From an uncultured Kiloniellales bacterium (GTDB lineage Bacteria > Pseudomonadota > Alphaproteobacteria > Kiloniellales > JAKSDN01), in contig CAMYMY010000016.1 of NCBI GenBank assembly GCA_947259625.1, positions 1-27,551 on the forward strand: a DNA stretch of 27,551 nt, read 5' to 3'. Position numbers and translations under genes: made by a program. Below the pieces are notes generated by a model. That model worked only from the letters and a program-made list of their open reading frames with translations, searched no databases and was not told where the DNA came from. Below, one piece after another: positions 25,120 through 27,551 of this stretch (its first letter is position 1; every line of letters begins with the position of its first letter).

Positions 25120-26424
25120 TTATAGCTTTGGATAGATCGGGAAGCGCCGGCACAGCGCCCGCACCTCCCCGCGCACCGCGGCCTCCACCGCGGCATTGTC
25201 CCCCCGGCCGGCCGCCAAGCCGTCCAGCACGCGGCTGATCAGCGTACCTACCTGGCGGAACTCCGCCGGTCCGAAGCCGCGCGTCGTGGGCGCCGGCGTG
25301 CCGAGGCGGATGCCCGAGGTGACGGTCGGCTTTTCCGGGTCGAAGGGCACGCCGTTCTTGTTGCAGGTGATGCCGGCGCGATCCAGGCTCTCCTCGGCGA
25401 CCCTGCCGGTCAGGCCCTTCGGCCGCAGGTCGACCAGCATGAGGTGGGTGTCGGTGCCGCCCGTGACGATGTCGCAGCCGTCCTCGATCAAGACCGCGGC
25501 CAGGGTGCGGGCGTTCTCCACGACCGTGCGGGAATAAGATTTGAAACCGGGCTTCAGCGCTTCGCCGAAGGCTGCCGCCTTGGAGGCGATGGCGTGCATC
25601 AACGGCCCACCCTGAAGACCCGGAAAGGTGGCCGAGTTGATTTTCTTGCCGATCTCCGGGTCGTTCGTCAGCACCATGCCGCCACGACCGGCGCGCAGGG
25701 TCTTGTGCGTCGTGCTGGTCACGACATGGGCATAGGGCAGCGGGCTCGGGTGCACGCCGCCGGCGACCAGACCGGCGAAGTGCGCCATGTCGACAAGGAA
25801 ATAGGCGTCGACCTCGTCGGCGATCCGCCGGAAGCGTTCGCAATCGATAATCCGCGGATAGGCAGAGCCGCCGGCAATGATCAGTTTCGGGCGGTGTTCG
25901 CGGGCCAGGCGTTCCACCTGGTCGTAGTCGATCAGTCCGTCCTCCCGGCGCACGCCGTACTGCACGGCGTTGAACCATTTGCCGGACAGGTTGGGCGGCG
26001 CGCCATGGGTCAGGTGCCCGCCGGCGGCGAGCGCGAGACCCAGGATGGTATCGCCGGGCCGGCACAGGGCGAGCAACACGCATTGGTTGGCCTGGGCGCC
26101 GGAATGCGGCTGTACGTTGACGAATTCGCAGCCGAACAGCCGTTTCGCCCGATCTATGGCCAGCTGCTCGACCACATCGACGAACTCGCAGCCGCCATAG
26201 TAGCGCCGGCCCGGATAGCCCTCGGCGTACTTGTTGGTGAGCACAGAGCCCTGGGCTTCGAGCACGGCCCGCGACACGATATTCTCCGAGGCGATCAGCT
26301 CGATCTTGTCCTGCTGACGGCGCAGCTCGCCGCCGATGGCCGCCGCGAGCTCCGGATCGCTCTCCGCCAGACGAGCGGTGAAGAATCTGTCCTCCACAAA
26401 GGCCCCGGCGTCCGCCCCTGTCAT
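25120..26424 (-). CDS. glyA: Serine hydroxymethyltransferase
   Basis: This 434-residue PLP enzyme interconverts serine and glycine and charges tetrahydrofolate with a one-carbon unit. Family motifs include IELIASENIVSRAVLEAQGS, NKYAEGYPGRRYYGGCEFVD, NVQPHSGAQAN, LVDMAHFAGLVA and the PLP-lysine motif TTHKTLR (Lys241). After it, the usual GPRGG reads AGRGG, a small substitution in the loop. The ATG at 26424 has AAAGGA upstream. It follows rpiB by 29 bases, giving a rpiB-glyA-nrdR-rib order typical of Rhodospirillales. Confidence 0.98.
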   Translation of the reverse strand: MTGADAGAFVEDRFFTARLAESDPELAAAIGGELRRQQDKIELIASENIVSRAVLEAQGSVLTNKYAEGYPGRRYYGGCEFVDVVEQLAIDRAKRLFGCEFVNVQPHSGAQANQCVLLALCRPGDTILGLALAAGGHLTHGAPPNLSGKWFNAVQYGVRREDGLIDYDQVERLAREHRPKLIIAGGSAYPRIIDCERFRRIADEVDAYFLVDMAHFAGLVAGGVHPSPLPYAHVVTSTTHKTLRAGRGGMVLTNDPEIGKKINSATFPGLQGGPLMHAIASKAAAFGEALKPGFKSYSRTVVENARTLAAVLIEDGCDIVTGGTDTHLMLVDLRPKGLTGRVAEESLDRAGITCNKNGVPFDPEKPTVTSGIRLGTPAPTTRGFGPAEFRQVGTLISRVLDGLAAGRGDNAAVEAAVRGEVRALCRRFPIYPKL

Positions 26425-26453
26425 GGCGATCCTTTCCCAGTCACCTTTTTGGC

Positions 26454-26897
26454 CTATCCGCCGTCGGCGAGCTTGGCCACGCGCTTTTCATGGCGGCCGC
26501 CGGCGAACTCCGTGGTCAGGAACGCCTTCAGGCAGTCCTTTGCCACCTCGACCCCAACGATGCGGGCGCCCAGCGCCAGCACGTTGGCATCGTTGTGCTC
26601 CCGGGCAAGGCGCGCCGTGGTCTCGTTGTGGCACAACGCGGCGCGGATACCCGGATGCCGGTTGGCCGCGATCGAAATGCCGACACCCGTGCCGCAGACC
26701 AGCACGCCGCGCTCGACCCGGCCCTCGACGATCGCCCTTATCATGGCCTTGGCGAAATCGGGATAGTCGACTGAGTCCGGACCGTCGGTGCCGAGGTCGA
26801 CGATCTCGTAGCCCATGGCGACGAGCGCCTCGGCAAGGGCGGCCTTGAGATCGTAACCGGCGTGGTCCGAGGCTACGGCGATCGGTTTTCCGCTCAT
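26454..26897 (-). CDS. rpiB: Ribose-5-phosphate isomerase B
   Basis: This 147-residue enzyme interconverts ribose 5-phosphate and ribulose 5-phosphate, the substrate used by RibB downstream. The family start (IAVASDHAGYDLKAAL) carries His12. The active-site Cys68 (VLVCGTGVGISIAANR) and His101 (REHNDANVLALGARI) are visible. The ATG at 26897 begins the family domain; the in-frame upstream extension is not conserved. It is the first gene of the minus-strand run that leads to glyA, nrdR and the rib genes. Confidence 0.96.
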   Translation of the reverse strand: MSGKPIAVASDHAGYDLKAALAEALVAMGYEIVDLGTDGPDSVDYPDFAKAMIRAIVEGRVERGVLVCGTGVGISIAANRHPGIRAALCHNETTARLAREHNDANVLALGARIVGVEVAKDCLKAFLTTEFAGGRHEKRVAKLADGG

Positions 26898-27078
26898 TAC
26901 ATGGGGGTCCGCACAAAACCGAGGGAAAAGGCGCGGCGAAGCTACCATATGTCGCAGGCGCATGAAAGCCTGACACAAGGTTTCGGCGGGTGGCCGGGCG
27001 ATACAACAAACCGGTGTCGGCTCAGCCGGAATCACACTTGTGACAATAAAATGAACATTAGAAAATCATTTTTGCCAA

Positions 27079-27110
27079 TTGACAATAGATAATGTCTGTG
27101 TAAGTTACAC
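27079..27110 (+). promoter_or_regulatory. Candidate promoter and operator of the mucR-like gene
   Basis: The region is AT-rich, in contrast to the rest of the window. TTGACA (27079-27084) fits a -35 box, with TAAGTT 16 bases later as a poor -10. Across the -10 lies a perfect palindrome, GTGTAA-G-TTACAC (27098-27110), a plausible operator. MucR/Ros proteins are known to bind AT-rich sites near their own promoters, so autoregulation is possible. The assignment is tentative. Confidence 0.4.
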
Positions 27111-27144
27111 GTTATCTATGGACTATAAAGAACGGAAGCTAAAA

Positions 27145-27551
27145 ATGAATGATCAAAATGTGGAAGGGTTGTCCTCGGGTGAGTTATTGCGCATGACTTC
27201 TGATGTTGTGGCGGCTTATGTCAAAAACAACCCACTGCAGGCCGCTGAACTCACCAGTGTTATTCAAACGGTCCACAGCTCCCTTTCGGTCCTAAACGGC
27301 GGCGGCGAGGCCAAGGCCGAGCCGCAGAAGCCGGCTGTTTCGATCCGTCGCTCCGTGACGCCCGACTATATCGTGTGCCTCGAGGACGGCAAGAAGCTGA
27401 AGATGCTGAAACGCCACCTGCGCACCACCTACGGCCTGACCCCCGACGAGTACCGGGCGAAGTGGGGCCTGCCGACGGACTATCCGATGGTGGCGCCGAA
27501 CTACGCCAAGCAGCGCTCGGCCTTCGCCAAGAAGATCGGCCTCGGGCACAG
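27145..27551 (+). CDS. MucR/Ros-family transcriptional regulator, cut by window edge
   Basis: The frame is open from the ATG at 27145, preceded by GGAAG, to the last base; the first 135 residues are visible. Residues 1-50 match the MucR N-terminal helix region (LLRMTSDVVAAYVKNNPL), which drives oligomerisation. Residues 72-134 match the Ros/MucR domain: YIVCLEDGKKLKMLKRHL, LTPDEYRAKWGLP and DYPMVAPNYAKQRSAFAKK. Of the usual zinc ligands, Cys78, Asp81 and His91 are kept, but the last His is Thr95. The first part of the gene is more AT-rich than the rest. These proteins bind AT-rich DNA and act as global regulators of surface and cell-cycle genes. The target set here is unknown. Confidence 0.92.
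   Translation, partial: MNDQNVEGLSSGELLRMTSDVVAAYVKNNPLQAAELTSVIQTVHSSLSVLNGGGEAKAEPQKPAVSIRRSVTPDYIVCLEDGKKLKMLKRHLRTTYGLTPDEYRAKWGLPTDYPMVAPNYAKQRSAFAKKIGLGH

Overview
The window is a high-GC chromosomal segment of an alphaproteobacterium, most like the Rhodospirillales/Kiloniellales-type lineages. The evidence is the conserved order DUF177-rpmF-plsX-fabH-ihfA-merR-tRNA-Pro, the nrdR-ribD-ribE-ribB(A)-ribH-nusB-thiL order, an RpoE/ChrR (ECF11) pair, a MucR-type regulator and a mitochondrial-type cytochrome bc1 assembly chaperone. Most of it is ordinary housekeeping DNA. There are no insertion sequences, CRISPR arrays or phage genes.

Layout. 1-4675 (minus): a bc1 chaperone homologue, DUF177, ribosomal protein L32, PlsX and FabH (fatty acid and phospholipid initiation), IHF-alpha, a MerR-family regulator and the 5' part of tRNA-Pro(GGG). 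4809-5288 (plus): the outer-membrane assembly lipoprotein BamE, convergent with an H+-pyrophosphatase (hppA, minus) and separated from it by an intrinsic terminator. 7622-9316 (minus): an MFS transporter and a small FliL-like membrane protein. 9446-9955 (minus): an uncharacterised conserved protein.

10000-19683 is the most interesting part. rpoE-chrR (minus) is followed by a Blc-like lipocalin. Divergently from rpoE runs a five-gene plus-strand operon: FAD-dependent oxidoreductase, DUF1365, cyclopropane-synthase-like methyltransferase, GPH-type transporter and DUF3833 lipoprotein. Facing it is a tightly overlapping minus-strand operon: DUF6134, short-chain dehydrogenase and SnoaL-like protein. 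All three transcription units begin downstream of near-identical sites, (TG/CA)ATCC-N16-CGTA, which I read as RpoE-dependent promoters. The gene content resembles the singlet-oxygen regulon and furan/methylated fatty acid genes of Rhodobacter. I therefore propose a membrane-lipid modification and photo-oxidative defence regulon, with DUF6134, the SnoaL-like protein and perhaps the lipocalin as less-described members.

19777-26897 (minus): thiL (apparently broken by an internal deletion and frameshift), nusB, ribH, a RibB fused to a RibA-like domain that has lost its zinc cysteines, ribE, ribD, nrdR, glyA and rpiB. The window ends with an AT-rich promoter region and the start of a mucR-like gene (plus) that runs off the right edge.
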